64,000 nt of DNA, taken from contig OX388349.1 in the NCBI GenBank assembly GCA_947579665.1, forward strand, positions 27,312,459 to 27,376,458, written 5' to 3'. Positions 47,863 through 60,239 of the stretch are shown piece after piece; positions within the stretch are counted from its first letter, which is position 1; the number at the start of each line of letters is the position of its first letter. Source of the stretch: Sympetrum striolatum. Its lineage: Eukaryota > Arthropoda > Insecta > Odonata > Libellulidae. The translations under genes and the position numbers were made by a program. A model generated the notes under the pieces. The model was not told where the DNA came from, made no database searches, and worked only from the letters and a program-made list of their open reading frames with translations.

Positions 47863-50021
47863 TTAACATATCAGCATTTGCATTTTCGTGTCAAATAGTT
47901 TCTGTTGAGGTTTTTACGTATTGTCACAAAATACTTTCCTACTTAGCCCAGCACAGGAATTATTTGCCCAACTTTAATATATATTAATTTTTGTTAACTC
48001 AGTATTTAAAAGACAATCGTGATTTGTTGTTTCCTATTATTTTACGACACATACATTTGGGAAGCATGAATTTACTCGATAGATAAAATTATTTCATGCT
48101 TCTTTTGTCTTTATCGGGAAAAAGTCATTTTTTTAGAAACACTGTTCATGTGATAATTTTTTCGAAGAGCTCAATATGCATGTTTTTCTAAATCAACTAT
48201 TATTTAAAAGAAAATTAATTTTGAGGTAGTATAATGCCGATTAGCAAAGATCTACGATAGGTTCCAACTGCAAATTCATTACCATCTGCTATTTAATTTT
48301 CACTCTTTCCTAAAATGTCAATTATCTATCCACCCACTTCGGATATATTATCTAATAACGACCGTTTCTTAACCTGTTTTCTGATATCTACATACTAAAT
48401 GCCAGAATAACTAAGTAATACTACTACTAATATAGAAACTACTAAAGTAATAAAGTACTTGAAGTAAGTACTTGAGCATGCAATTTTTCTCACCAATTCT
48501 GTAAGAGTAAATAGTAATTTGCAATTCCTTGCTCTCTCTTCAAGAAATACTGTGCATAGTGACAAGGTTATACAATTTAACTATGTTAGAGTTTCTCATT
48601 TTTATTTTTCTCTTTTACGACTATTGGACTATATCATCGTATTTAGCAACGGTAAAGTATAGAATTGTATAAAGTTATCTCATTTATGTGAGATGATACG
48701 TGTTGGAGATGCATTACCTATGCTTTGAGCGTTATTCGGTTGTAAGCTCTTATTCTTTCTTCTTCCTCTGATCTCTTTTTCATCACCTTCGTTCCATCAC
48801 TTCTGAATTCCATCCTTCATTTCTTCCAATATATATCTCTCACTGTATCTCTTGTAGTCTTATGCTCTTCCTTTTCATTCTATCTCAATTTCCGCTCTTC
48901 GTGCGTGCCTGTTTGTATTTGTGCCTTCTCCAATCCGTCATCTTATCTTCTTCCCACAACTTCCAATCCCTCTCGTCGCTGTATTGCATTTCCACCATCT
49001 GCTACTCCCTTATCCACTCTTCTCTCTTGCCGAAATCCCAGGTCTATCGCCCAAGCGCTAATCAGCCCTCGGAGCCCATCTCCTCTTTGAGTCATTCTTG
49101 AAGCACGCGGAAAGTTGCAGGTAATCCTATATATATGACGAATCCCTTGAAAACCCTTTCCAAGGCGGAGGAATTCCATTGAAGAAAGGAGATTAAGCGG
49201 TGGCTGGAATAGAGAGGGAGAGGATATAAGGGAAGGATTGGATGGATGTCTGAAGGTGTATTAAAGGCGAAGATACAGCGGTGTAATTTGGAACCAAGCG
49301 CTTTTTTGTGTTTCCGTGAAGCTGTTGAAAAGTACTTTTTGCAGAGAAGGATTCCATCCCTGCCTGCGTGAATGGAGCGCTGTTTTAGACATCGCTTCCT
49401 TTTTGATTCCTAGAAGATTTATTTTGGGGAAAGGGAAGTGCTACCAAGATTGTCTTCCTCCTATAGAAATAGAAATTTCGATGGGAATTAGTCGGATAAG
49501 TCCCAGGATATTCCGAAAAAATTATTAGTATTAGCGCCGTTAATCAATCCAACAGAGCCTATTGGGACTCAGATACTTATTGATCGAATTTTTCCACTCT
49601 GAACTATTGATTCCTGGCAGTATTTTTTTCCCGCGGCTTCCATTCCTCTCCTATTCGAGACTGCTTGAGATTGTTTGTTTATTTATTTTAGATATCATTG
49701 CAGGATGGCCTTCTGGCCAGGTGGCAATGAGGGAATTAAGGGGAACATAAAAATTAATTTAAGCCTGGCATTTGTCCAAAGATGGGAGGGAGTCTGCACA
49801 ATTAAATTACACTATGCATATAGGTTCATAAGATATAAAATGTATCATGCATAAAATATATATATTATCTATCATTTAACAAAAATAATACATTACTTTG
49901 TAAAGTATCCACATAGTCACATACACATGAACAGATATAATTAATTTTACAAATACAACTCTAGACAATAATACAGAGGTGATAGCAGTGAAATACACTA
50001 TAATAAACTAAATACAGTTTA
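47863..50021. other. Gene-free stretch
   Basis: Plus-strand pyrimidine-rich sequence at 48740-49020 keeps short frames open on both strands. A moderately G+C-richer stretch follows at 49100-49740. No exon, RNA gene or element end was recognised. Confidence 0.4.
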
Positions 50022-50185
50022 ACATAAGCTTATTTTTGAAAATTTTCACAATTTTAGGAATTGGCATGAGAATTTCACCAAATAAAGCATTCCATTCCCT
50101 AGTGCCCCTATAAGCGAAAGAGTATTTTGTTACGTCTGTTTCCTGCTCACGTTCCTTGGTTTTAAAACTATGGTTGCAGCGTCCT
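50022..50185 (-). pseudogene. LINE C-terminal relic (second type)
   Basis: The minus strand translates without a stop from about 50185 to 50030: a basic segment, then TKYSFAYRGTREWNALFGEI and ending IVKIFKNKL. The pattern (S)F.YRGA..WN.LP..I followed by ..FK..LK is the usual C-terminus of non-LTR retrotransposon proteins after the reverse transcriptase. Sequence upstream on the minus strand (to about 50400) may belong to the same element but is interrupted by stops. This ending differs from the KNSFF-type relics at 53-64 kb, so it is another LINE family. Confidence 0.6.
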
Positions 50186-51098
50186 ACATAATTTTAAGTT
50201 CAAATCTGCCACGTAGTTCATTCCAGCCCTCTTCTGAGTTCAATTATTTGTACATCCCAGCTAATCTAATTAATTATAAGACTCAATTTTCATAATTCTA
50301 AAATTTTGTATATATTCCCAGGATATTTTTCTCCCAAATTTTTGGAACAATAAGAGAACTCGCACTAAACCCTTTGGCTCCACAGAGACGAGAAATACAT
50401 GTACGAAAAACATTCTTTAATAATTTTTCTGGCGAAACTGATATCATACTCACTCCAAAGGGAATTGTATTAGGTGCTGAATATCAACTACAAAAGTATA
50501 CCTTAATTGAAGTGATCGGAATCATGAGAATGTGTAATAATTAGGGTCTTTGGAAACCCAACTTTATGTCTTGTAACTTAAATCACTGTTATGGTTACTG
50601 TTACTGCATTTCTAGCATTCATTGAAATTAACGTCATTGTACCAAAAGAATTTTATTTTAAAATACCATTTTCACCTTAAGATGGAAGAATACTAAATTC
50701 TCTCTTATAAAGTAAAGCGATATAATTGGATATTAGATTTTACTAAAATAAATCAATCCAAATGACCAAGACAAAAGATAGAAACATTTTATTATTCAAC
50801 CATTGTTAACTTTAAGTTTAAAAAATATGGATTTCAAGTCGTATATGTATAATGCAGCAATATATTTAAAAAATATGTTCATAAATTGATTCTAGGGTAG
50901 TTAAGACAGGTAATGGAGGGTAGTTTAAGTAAGAAACTTGCGTGAAAATTATATAGTATTTCGTTTTCATCCTTATAAATAGATGTATGTATGAGTTACA
51001 TTTTTATTTCGAACTGTCTGTTTTTAATTCTTAATGACATCATTTAATGAAGAAAGTGCTCAGCTGGTAAATTCATTTCTCTTTTGTTTGCTTCGCAG
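50186..51098. other. AT-rich sequence upstream of the exon
   Basis: Possibly decayed LINE sequence in the first 200 bases, then AT-rich intron-like sequence. It ends in a T/C-rich tract and CAG that serves as the acceptor of the next exon. Confidence 0.4.
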
Positions 51099-51260
51099 GG
51101 CGACGAGAATAACAATTTTGATAGGAATGCTGAGAAGCCAAGCAAGAAGATGAAGGCGGGTGCGTCTGCGATATTATATGACGCCATTAATACCAGCAGA
51201 GGGTGCTGCTGTCGACTGAATGCCAGGCATGCTGCAATTACAAGTGCCATCTACACCCTG
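51099..51260 (+). CDS. Internal coding exon of an unidentified, probably membrane, protein
   Basis: A 162-base segment lies between a strong acceptor (TTTCTCTTTTGTTTGCTTCGCAG) and a consensus donor (CTG followed by GTAAGT). It is open for exactly 54 codons in phase 0 and is far richer in G+C than its flanks. The peptide starts GDENNNFDRNAEKPSKK, a charged, probably cytosolic segment. It continues with MKAGASAILYD from residue 18, a cysteine cluster GCCCRLNAR at residues 35-43, and then HAAITSAIYTL, which becomes hydrophobic as if entering a membrane segment in the next exon. The order of basic tail, CCC-R-L motif and hydrophobic stretch recalls small insect four-pass proteins of the LAPTM-like/DUF type, but I do not recognise the family with confidence. 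Met18 could be an alternative start. No other exon of this gene was found; the 3' exons probably lie beyond the window. An in-frame stop at 51048 bounds the open frame upstream. Confidence 0.75.
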
Positions 51261-53749
51261 GTAAGTGCATTTCCGTAATTTACCGTCTTTGCACAAATAC
51301 AAGCATGACATTGAACTGGAGCCGAGCCAAATCTGGAAAAAAACTATCAAATAACGATTGCATTATAGCGTAACACAACGCTATAAGATTATAATTTGGT
51401 ATCGGAAACTTTGAGATAACCCTTTTTATCATGGAATCGTGTTTGTTCTTGGGTTGCAAAGAATGTATACGTGCTTAATACCACGATAATATTTATTTTA
51501 AAATCTGTATCTTCTCGATATATGTGCGTACTGATTTGTGAATTTGGCTAGCTCACTTGTAACGAAACCGAGCTAAGTATGTGGCGAAGAAGCCTAGGAA
51601 TCCGTTAGTGAGACGCGATGCTGTGGTCTAACCCCTATATATTTCTAACCCATCTTGCGCTGAGAATTTCCTATATATCGGATCTAATCGAAGACTATCT
51701 CAAGGATCAACTCAACGAAAACAGCAAAATTTTTTTGTAATAATATATGACAAACGAATAGCGTAAAACGTCATTTGTGTTTCCATTGATGAGATATATG
51801 GTACTTTGCCATTCAGCATCAATTCCATCTTCACATTTATTTTCATCAGGTGATTCAAATGTATGGTATACTATTCTTCATTGAGTGAATTTGACTCAAT
51901 TAATAAAGATTCATCGTTATTTTAGGATTGGAATAGAGATTTATTAGTTTCTTTCTACATCTAAACCTTTGCCATTAAATGTTTAAAGAAATAGTTTTCG
52001 GAAATTGAATATAGCATTGAGGGACGGATATTTTAAAGAAACAAAAAAGAAAAACTCATCAAAGATGAATCATGATATCAGACGAATGGTAATTAGGTTA
52101 TGAGAGCTTAAATTTTGATTTTAATAACCAGCAGCCAAGAAAATGGATAGTAGGTAGGCTGAGATCTGGTTTAATTAAAATAAGATAAAAAATTATTCCA
52201 TATGGAAATATTGTTTAATTCTGTTATTAGTTCCCTTAAGTGTGTGCATTTTTGGCAGTTAAATTTTCACTTTCACCAATTATATATATTTGATAGAGGG
52301 GTCCTAGAATATAGCTCACACTATTGCTATATAAAAGACGACTATTATAATTCTTTTCTTTTTCTATTTTCATTTAGATTCGTGAAAAACTCGTCAATTC
52401 AGATTAATTCAGATTTTCTTATCCATTAGTAAATCAACTATTTTTCCGCCATGAACTTCTCTGACATAAAGACGATTTTTTACTCAATAAAAGATTTTAT
52501 ATGTTAAAGGATACGTTCTGATTTAACTGCTTCATATTCAGGAGGTTATTTTATTATGAGCACACTCTGTCGGGAGAGGGATGTAATCAAAACTAATAAA
52601 TAGAGACTCGAATACCTCGTTCCTTCACCAAATAAGATAAAAAAAAGAAATAAAAGGTGAATATAATTTCCTTTCGGCGTTGATAAAAGGAAGGCTGAAT
52701 ACATTTCGGACGTATAAAAGGACTACCTTTCCCTTGATTTAACATCATCCCGTAATTTACAAATGAAGGCCCTTTCCATTCCCTTGGCTACGCCCCCGTA
52801 ATGTGCATAATTGATATTTGAAATACGTAAAAAGCATAACCGACTACACGGCGGACACAATTCACGCTTTAGGAAGTCCTTTGGTAATATTCCACGGAGA
52901 TAATTGTATTCCCTGTTTTTATGTGTGTCTCCGTAAAACGCTAAAAGGAGGCGGAATTATATTTTTTTCGACCCTTTTGGAGGGGAAAAATGAATTATGA
53001 ATACCCTGCGTATCCAAATCCTAAAAATGGAGAGCTTTCTTCCGAATTCGAGCTCTTTCCCTTTTAGCGCTTTCGTAGAAAAGACGGAATATTTCCTCCT
53101 CCAATCGAATTAAGGTCTCGTTTATCGGGACAAATCCATTTTGTCTGTGCTTGCTTAAATTCTCCATTTCTCTCGTCCTCTTTAATTCAGGAGCAGGGAC
53201 TCTTCGCTATTCTGCGCGCATTAAATTCTCCGAAGGATGGATATTCCTGCCGAAATCTCAAGCTGTCTCTCAGACGAACCCTCCCCTTCTTCGTGGGAAA
53301 AAGTTTGAGGGACTTCGATCGTCATTTACCTTCCCTTGTATTAACAATATTATGCAAATAGATCTAGTAACACGACTGTGTCAAATCTTGACATACGGAA
53401 GCTCCAAATTCCGTGGTTGTAGGCAGCTTCGTGGAATGGCCAGAAACCTAAGAAACAAGAAAGACGGTTAGAAATTCTCAACCTGCTATTGGATATATAG
53501 GAAAACCATTAGCTGCGTGAATCTTTAAACTTCCAATCTCCATGCTGGTTTCTCGAAATTGGCTGTTGGAACTGCAAATACTGGTTTCGAACAAGCTCAA
53601 CTCTAACGTATAATTAATATAGAAGGGTATTTTGGGATATGATTGTTAGTTTAGCCACAAAGGTGCTATCAATAAATGTCCTGTTGATTTCATAAAAGCA
53701 TCTACTAAAATATGCAGCTTCTTAGACCTGAGATACAATAGAGATCTCA
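51261..53749. other. Intron-like sequence with a CpG-richer part
   Basis: No further exon of the same gene recognised. 52670-53300 is richer in G+C and CpG and carries a 106-codon plus frame (53151-53471) without a domain. It may be a conserved non-coding element inside the intron. Confidence 0.4.
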
Positions 53750-54078
53750 TCATAATAAATTCACTTGGGTAGTTCTTAAAAGAATGAAGGTTAAAAGCTA
53801 GGCTACAATTTTGTGATAAGGTCAAAAATATAATTCTGCGGAAGATATGATTGGCATATTGAGAACCCCTGCAGCTTCAGCCGATGCAACGAAGAGCGTT
53901 AATTGAGAGAAATAGAAGCAAGGACAATTCGTTTTAAGAACTCATCCTTTCTATGAACGACACATTGCAATAACGATCGCATTAAGTGGCTCGATATTTC
54001 GATATTAGCTCGATCAGTAGCTCTCCACCTTCCGCATACGGATATGAGGCCTATCAGTGTATTGATGTAGATGTAGAC
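53750..54078 (+). pseudogene. LINE 3'-end relic (KNSFF family)
   Basis: The plus strand, with stops and shifts, gives NSLG.FLKE.RLKARLQF and later a segment like (A)RTIRFKNSSFL, then a pyrimidine/CpG segment TCCGCATACGG and the tail TATTGATGTAGATGTAGAC near 54060-54078. The first motif matches the LGW..LE.RRLKARL part and the second the RT.R.KNSFFPRTI part of a known class of arthropod LINE proteins. The GATGTAGATGTAGA tail is typical of their 3' ends. It is a decayed, 5'-truncated copy. Confidence 0.6.
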
Positions 54079-55491
54079 ATTGATACTTTTGTATTATATC
54101 AAGGGTGTTTGCAGAAAAAATATTATTTTAGGGAGTTACCGAAAGGATTAAGTTAAGGAATCCAACAAGTAATAGGAAAAATATTTAATTAATGTAGTAT
54201 AGTGCAAATTAGAGCAATTGTAATAGAGTGAAATGAGATAAAATTGCTATAAATAAAGGCAGTTAATCTTCATCATCGGTCATCAATCAATTGTTTTTGT
54301 TAAAAATCTCGTAGCTATCCGATACTACGCCTCCCGCTTTATTTTCTCATAATACTTACTATCCTCTGCGTTTTGTGGAGTTCCCCACTGTTCATCTTGA
54401 GTTCATTTGTGATTCTCTTTAGCCAAAATTACGTTTAATGCGGCTTTCAAGAGTCTATCGCGTTATGGTAACTTTTAATTTACATCCCATTTCGTTAATT
54501 CTATAATAGAATTCTCTCTTCGTTAATTCCTGGAAATGCTGTCATTTTTTTCAGTACATACATTTTTTTTCATTCTCCTGAATCACAGAATCTCTCTAGT
54601 TTTCATTTCCAACTATCTCCTTATATTCTCGTCCTGGTTTTTCTTTTTGGTAAGATTTGGTCTCAGTTCTTCTTTTCTTCAAATTTACTTTGAATTCTTC
54701 GTTTGCTCTTGCTTCGTATTATCATGAATCTTCGACCTTGGAAAAAGCCTTCTTATTTAGCTAAAAGTTTTCTTCCGTTTCCGCTATCGACCGTCACTTC
54801 GGTTTCATTAATATATATCTCGAAAATGTACATACTTCCTCTTTCTCCTTTCCTTTTCATAACATTTCCTCATTAAATCTTTTTTTATTTCGAGTGAAAA
54901 TAGCGTGATTCTCTACAAACGGCAACGGCATTTTTCCTATTGTTTTCAACTTCTTCTTTTATCTCTACTTTACATCGTTTATGTTCTCAATTTATTCATT
55001 TAAGATAAGTGGTCGTAAATATCATCCGTCTCAATCCCAAAATTACGGAAATAATTTATATAAAACGCAGTAAGAAAATAAACTGCTAAAAGCAGAATTC
55101 ACGAAAATAAACTCCACGTAAGGCACGATAAGACTCTTTGCATTACAGAATTTAGGATTTTGAACAGAATTCTTTGTTTTAATCCTCACTCACTCACAAA
55201 CCGTTCCATTGTATTCCATACAACTTGGATAGTTCTTTTATTCCTAGTTCTATGTCGGTAATTCCATGCACCTCAGATGCGGGGCTATTCCTGTACTACA
55301 CACTCAGTTGACTTTAAAACGCTTTTTTAACCTTAACACCTAAACCTGAAGATATTCAACACTATCTTCTTTAGTTGGATTATATAACAGATGATAAATT
55401 TCTAAAAGATGGTTTGTTTTAACGATACTTCATCACATATGTAATGAGATGTACATTAGGTCTCAGAAGTTTTTATTAGTTCAATATTCAC
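54079..55491. other. Gene-free T/C-rich stretch
   Basis: The plus strand is pyrimidine-rich at 54340-54970. A 63-codon hydrophobic frame at 54536-54727 is a product of T-rich DNA. No exon or repeat recognised. Confidence 0.4.
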
Positions 55492-55710
55492 CAGCCGCGG
55501 TGCATACTGGGTTAGCATGCCTTCATGATAATGATCCAATGCCAAGGTCCCGGGTTCGAATCCCAGCTATCCAGATATTTCTGGTTATGGAATGGTCATA
55601 TGTGTTCGTCTACTGTACTTCATTATTGTACTGCGAACATTAGAATTGTACTCACTTCACTGTAAATTGGCGTTTTGCTATATTTGAGGGATTGATAATT
55701 ACATAAATAA
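55492..55710 (+). mobile_element. tRNA-derived SINE
   Basis: The head reads CAGCCGCGGTGCATACTGGG, then TTAGCATGCC (A-box region) and, 30-40 bases later, CCCGGGTTCGAATCCCAG with a perfect pol III B box GGTTCGAATCC. It is followed by CAGATATTTCTGGTTATGG, as in SINEs with a tRNA-like head common in arthropods. The A-box arm has decayed. The 3' limit is uncertain; an A-rich ATAAATAAAAT stretch near 55700 is a plausible end. Confidence 0.65.
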
Positions 55711-57933
55711 AATATATCTTTGAAATTTGGCCAGGAAATGCTTTTGTACGTAATAAGATGGGTGAGGATTTGCATTATAGATTGATGAAAGGTTAAACGA
55801 ACATGCGTTAAAAATCATTCTATAGGCAAATAACTAAAATATAAAGTATTTTCAAGCCCTGAACTAGTAAGTCATTAAGCTTCAGCGGCGATAAATTCTA
55901 TTTTGAACCTAAGATTGAGTAACAGTTCACAGTTATGGAAGTGAAGTTTCTTATTTATTTCCTCCGACTAGCAAGAATGAGGATTTTTATTCGTCTCCAG
56001 AAATACTTGAGTATAATAATAGTTGAAATGATTCCTCTTAGACTTATGACGAGAAATGAGAAACACCATTTCGTGAGGTAACAGCAGTTGGAAAGATTAG
56101 CTGTCACTGAATCACCATGCGTGAAAGGAGGAAGATAAGGCAACAATACGGTACAACGAAGAATTCTCTCGTAGAAAAAAACACACGAAAAAACACTTCT
56201 GTGAAATTTTCGCCTATTTCAGACATAAAGGAGACGTGGGATAAAGTGTTTTTTCTCCCACCATACGAAAATCAGGATGCGTATCGCGCATTTCTTGTCG
56301 CGGCCTTAGTTGCCATAGCTACGGCTTTGAGGGCCTCCGATCGCGGCGTCATTTGCAGAGGAGAGAATCGCCCCATCAAAACCGCTGAGTGGGCTCTTCC
56401 CACAATCGTTTGCATCTTTCTCTCCGTTTCTTCTCCGCAGCAATTTTCCGCTTTATCCTCTCAATAATCCCTTTCTTTCTCCCACTCACCACTTCTCTCC
56501 CCTCACGGATATCGCTTATCTCACTCAACCAACCCTAAATTCAACCAACGGGCAGAGTACATGGATATTGATTGCTTTTTGTTTAATATTTAGCATTGTT
56601 CTCATAACATACATTTATAATACAAACAAAAGATAGAATATAAATTTTACATATTGGATCGTTCCATATACATTTTGCGTTGCCTATTTCTGTCAGTTGA
56701 TGATTTTAGTCAAATTATTTACAAGAAACACGCAATGATACACTTTATATTATAATGCAATACAAAGTATATTGAAAATTTCCAATATTAATTTAGAATA
56801 GTGTGTACTATAGATATTTTACAATATTTTCACTCTATGGTATACACAAAATAAATAATGATAAGAAGTTAGTCATTGTTATTGATATCATTGAAATCGT
56901 TTGAGTAAAGCATCACTATTGCAGATAGTTGTTGTATGTACTTGTTGATAGCATGTCTACGAAAGTACATAAACAATATGTATTGAACAAATATGGTGCA
57001 TATCGCATCAACTAGCAAAAAAAAACGGAAATTAAATATAATTGCGATTTTAATTTTCAACCAAAAAAAATATTTGGAAACTATTTGAAGTTGTTCAAAT
57101 AATGTACCATATATTTGTATTGTTGTACATATTAAGTATGGATGAACTTCATTAGTTAACCCTGTCTCCTATGGTTTATTCTCTACATATTTTCTCCTGC
57201 ATAGAAAAGAAATTAGTAGTTTTAACTTGAATTTTAGTTTTTTTACATTTCAATAGTTGAATTAAGTTTATGAATTTGCTGATGTATGCTCGTTTATGAA
57301 ATTCCGATGACATCATCCTGATTCAGCATCCAACCTTTACATACATTTGCAGTTATGCATTTATTTTTCATTCTCCTTTTTCTATACTCATAAGAAATCT
57401 GAGTGAAGGAGAGACCAATACTCATTTTTATTTTGATCACTTCATTCCCTGACATATTTACTATCTTTCATCATTATTCATGACCTATATCACGGAGAAA
57501 GTAACCTAATATTCATTCTTATTCATGATGAAAACTCCTCTTTGCGTCAGGATAATACATGTGATGAGCCCATAAGTTTCAATTTCGTCTGAAGAAGGCC
57601 ATTTATAACCATTTCCAGTTCCACGATCTCTCCTCATAATCCCATGTCGTTGATTCTTTGTCCTCCTTCCGCAAGGCAGCTCTTTTTCTATTCGTGAATT
57701 TAATCTTTATTAAACTTCACGATGAAATTCTTACGAAGATAGGTAAGGCCTGAGAGAGGTATTTTAAATCGCGGTTTATACGAGAATTTTCATCTTCTGC
57801 GTATATTTCATTTTATACCGTTATTTTCCCCAACACTCTTCCGCTGTCTGAGTATGGTTTCCCTTTCTCTTCTTGCTTTTTATTGCTTGAATATTTCCGG
57901 CTTTTTTACTTTATTTTTACTCTCTCGTATGTA
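55711..57933. other. Gene-free stretch with a CpG-richer pocket at 56110-56530
   Basis: 56110-56530 has raised CpG and a 116-codon plus frame (56117-56467) with no domain and no good splice sites. The rest is AT-rich and shows nothing I recognise. Confidence 0.4.
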
Positions 57934-57965
57934 CAGTGGCGGAAAAATTATCGCAACACTTTGCG
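57932..57965 (+). mobile_element. Orphan Tc1/mariner-like terminal repeat
   Basis: TA followed by CAGTGGCGGAAAAATTATCG and CAACACTTTG resembles the start of Tc1/mariner-type terminal inverted repeats (TA-CAGTGGCGGA...). No reverse-complement partner was found downstream within the window and no transposase sequence is visible. It is either one end of a decayed copy or a chance match. Confidence 0.35.
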
Positions 57966-58379
57966 CGCGCACCAGTGGCTTTCACAGAAACTATTTGGAA
58001 TTCTGCTTTCTGTGACTGACTGGCAACACCGAGGAAAGCCTCGAAAAGCGGTAATATTTGAGTCGGAGCCTAGAACTTACACAAATTTCCTCTCTTTCGA
58101 ACTCTTCTTAGAGCCTTCGCGCGAACTCTCCCCGAGTTCGTCGCGTTTATTTCGGCGTTTCTCTTTCACAGATAGTTATCGTATTTATAGAACGATAAGT
58201 TGAATATATATTTACTCCAGTTTAAATCTTAAATGCAATAAAATACATAGACAATAATTGAAACTTAATTATTAATAATGTGAAGAATGCTATTCAGTTT
58301 TAATAATGCGTAGCAATAAGGAATAAGTGGGATTGGAGTAGGAATACGAGATGTGGTGATTCTCACCTTTAGAGAACGA
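57966..58379. other. CpG-containing stretch, nothing recognised
   Basis: A 106-codon plus frame (57883-58203) crosses the mariner-like end and has no domain. 57960-58170 is richer in CpG. Confidence 0.35.
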
Positions 58380-58560
58380 GAATCTTGGAGTCTAGAGGAA
58401 AATGATGTTCTGCGAGATTATAGCGAGAACAGATGGCCTATAATGGTCTCTTTTCCTGGATAATTTGTGCGCTAATAAGGCGTTATTTTGTTAGTTTGGT
58501 TTCTCACTCCAACATACGTCTTACGGCTGCCTGCTGGATATTAATGTAAATGTAATTCTT
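58380..58560 (+). pseudogene. LINE 3'-end relic (KNSFF family)
   Basis: AGCGAGAACAGATGG is followed by a segment resembling the ...FFPRTI..WN coding end (GGTCTCTTTTCCTGGATAAT). Then comes CTCACTCCAACATACGTCTT, ACGGCTGCCTGCTGGATATT and the tail AATGTAAATGTAA. The order and spacing match the LINE 3' end at 53750-54078. No open frame remains. Confidence 0.45.
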
Positions 58561-59002
58561 CAAACGTCCAGTTCAAACATAGGATATTCATTATTTGTGA
58601 TAAACATTCCGAGGAGGATTTTTGATTACAAGTCTTATGTTTTCAATTCAGCAATTAGAATTCGAGAAGTCGTTAGAGCGATTACTTAGTTGCTAACTAT
58701 GACACAATGTAAAATTTGTATTTTGTCTACGGAACATAATTTTTCCCCAACTTAATCATGCAGACGAAGGAAATTCGTAATATAAATTTATATACACCAT
58801 TTGTCACCTAGAATACATGAAATCATTGTCCGTCCGGAGTTAAAAGGAAAAATACCAATTCCAAAGTTAAAACAAACATGATTTCATAAAAACCGAACAA
58901 TTTCTGCGCATATATCGGACTTGTCTTACATTTTGTAACAGGGAGTTCGGTGACCTTGGTCATTAGTCAATTGTGTTGCCTTCGCGCGGAGAAATTCACG
59001 TA
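58561..59002. other. AT-rich stretch, nothing recognised
   Basis: No gene or repeat recognised. Confidence 0.4.
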
Positions 59003-59172
59003 GAAATGCATTAAGGCTTTGATAATTCGCGAGGAGAGTCTTTAACCACAAGTTGATCCCTTCAAAGTATTGCAGGCTCCAATACAAAACAAACGTTGAA
59101 ATGCATTACCTCGCGCGGAAAAGCTTTAACCATATGTCGAGCACTTTCAAAGCAAGTATTGCAGGTGCAAGG
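59003..59172 (+). repeat. Degenerate ~95-bp tandem repeat
   Basis: GAAATGCATTA, TCGCG(A/C)GGA, TCTTTAACCA or GCTTTAACCA, CTTTCAAAG or CTTCAAAG, and TATTGCAGG occur in the same order twice, starting at 59003 and 59098. A partial third match (TTCGCGCGGA) lies just upstream near 58981. Small insertions and deletions separate the units. Confidence 0.6.
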
Positions 59173-60239
59173 TATATTTTTCCTTTTCAAGCCTATATCA
59201 GCTAGACTCAAGACCCTCATTTTACAGTCGCCCAGTAGAAACAATCCTCTGGCTAATTCAAAGCTCCTTCCTCACCATGGTGCTAAGGAAATTAGGTGTT
59301 ATTGCACTTGTAAAAGTATTCCCAAATAATATTATTATATTAGCGTATTTTAGTAAACAAAGACTTCCTAATAAACAACCCAAGTTTTTAGTACTGATAC
59401 GTATTTTATGAACGTCTGACTTTATAAAGTTAATTAACCAGGATTATGCTGCCATAATAAAATTAATAATAAGCTGCTAAAATGGACTTCTCAGTTTGTT
59501 GGGAAGTGTCATAAATATAACTAGTTGCTAATTAAGAGGTGATTTTGCAGCTGTCTGACACATGTTATTGGCATAGGAAGGGCACGAGCTCGAATTCCGC
59601 TTAAGTTAAATGAGTTTTTTATCTTAAACTTCTCTTGTTCGGGAAATGAACGAATGTAAGATATGATTTCCACATATATTTATACGCCCCTGTAATGAAT
59701 ATACATATTTGCCAGAGAGATGCAATTCATTATGGAAAAATAACCATTGGACATGAAAGATGCGGAACCGATTCATCACCAATTGTCGGTCAAGAAAATG
59801 TTTCGTGTGTCAGTGAAAATTCCTCTTCTACCAAGGATTCGAGGTCGTTCGCTGAAAGACAATTCTTTTACTCATTTTCCACAATTAGAGGTATTTGACA
59901 GGGCCTCCTGATTTCCCGAAGCACGATGAACCTTCGGCTTTCAGTGCAGAGGATTTTCGAAAGCCTATGCGTCACTCGCAACAACAAACCGGTCGTAAGG
60001 CAAGGAGCTCAGGCTTACTTACTCAGACTTATTGGCGACTATTTCTTCATTTAGGTCTTCACGTCGATAGACGGACAACCAGCAGACCGCGCAAGCGAAT
60101 CTTTTTCATTTTTACGCTTAAAAAAAAGCCTTGAGAACTATTGACATTCTTATGCATATTATTATTCATTGTTCGTCTACAACCAGGACAATTTGCTGGT
60201 TCACAGTTTCCAATTTTCTCGGCGGTAGTTCCAAACCAA
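59173..60239. other. Gene-free stretch
   Basis: Longest frames are 67-79 codons with no domain. Slightly richer in G+C at 59890-60070. No exon supported. Confidence 0.4.

Noticed and set aside
54536..54727. Hydrophobic 63-codon frame as the membrane exon of the gene at 51099
   Set aside because: Hydrophobicity follows from T-rich DNA. There is no in-phase acceptor and donor, and the frame starts and ends arbitrarily.
56117..56467. 116-codon plus frame as a gene
   Set aside because: No domain. The first part is AT-rich random sequence and the rest lies in a CpG pocket; no splice or promoter evidence.
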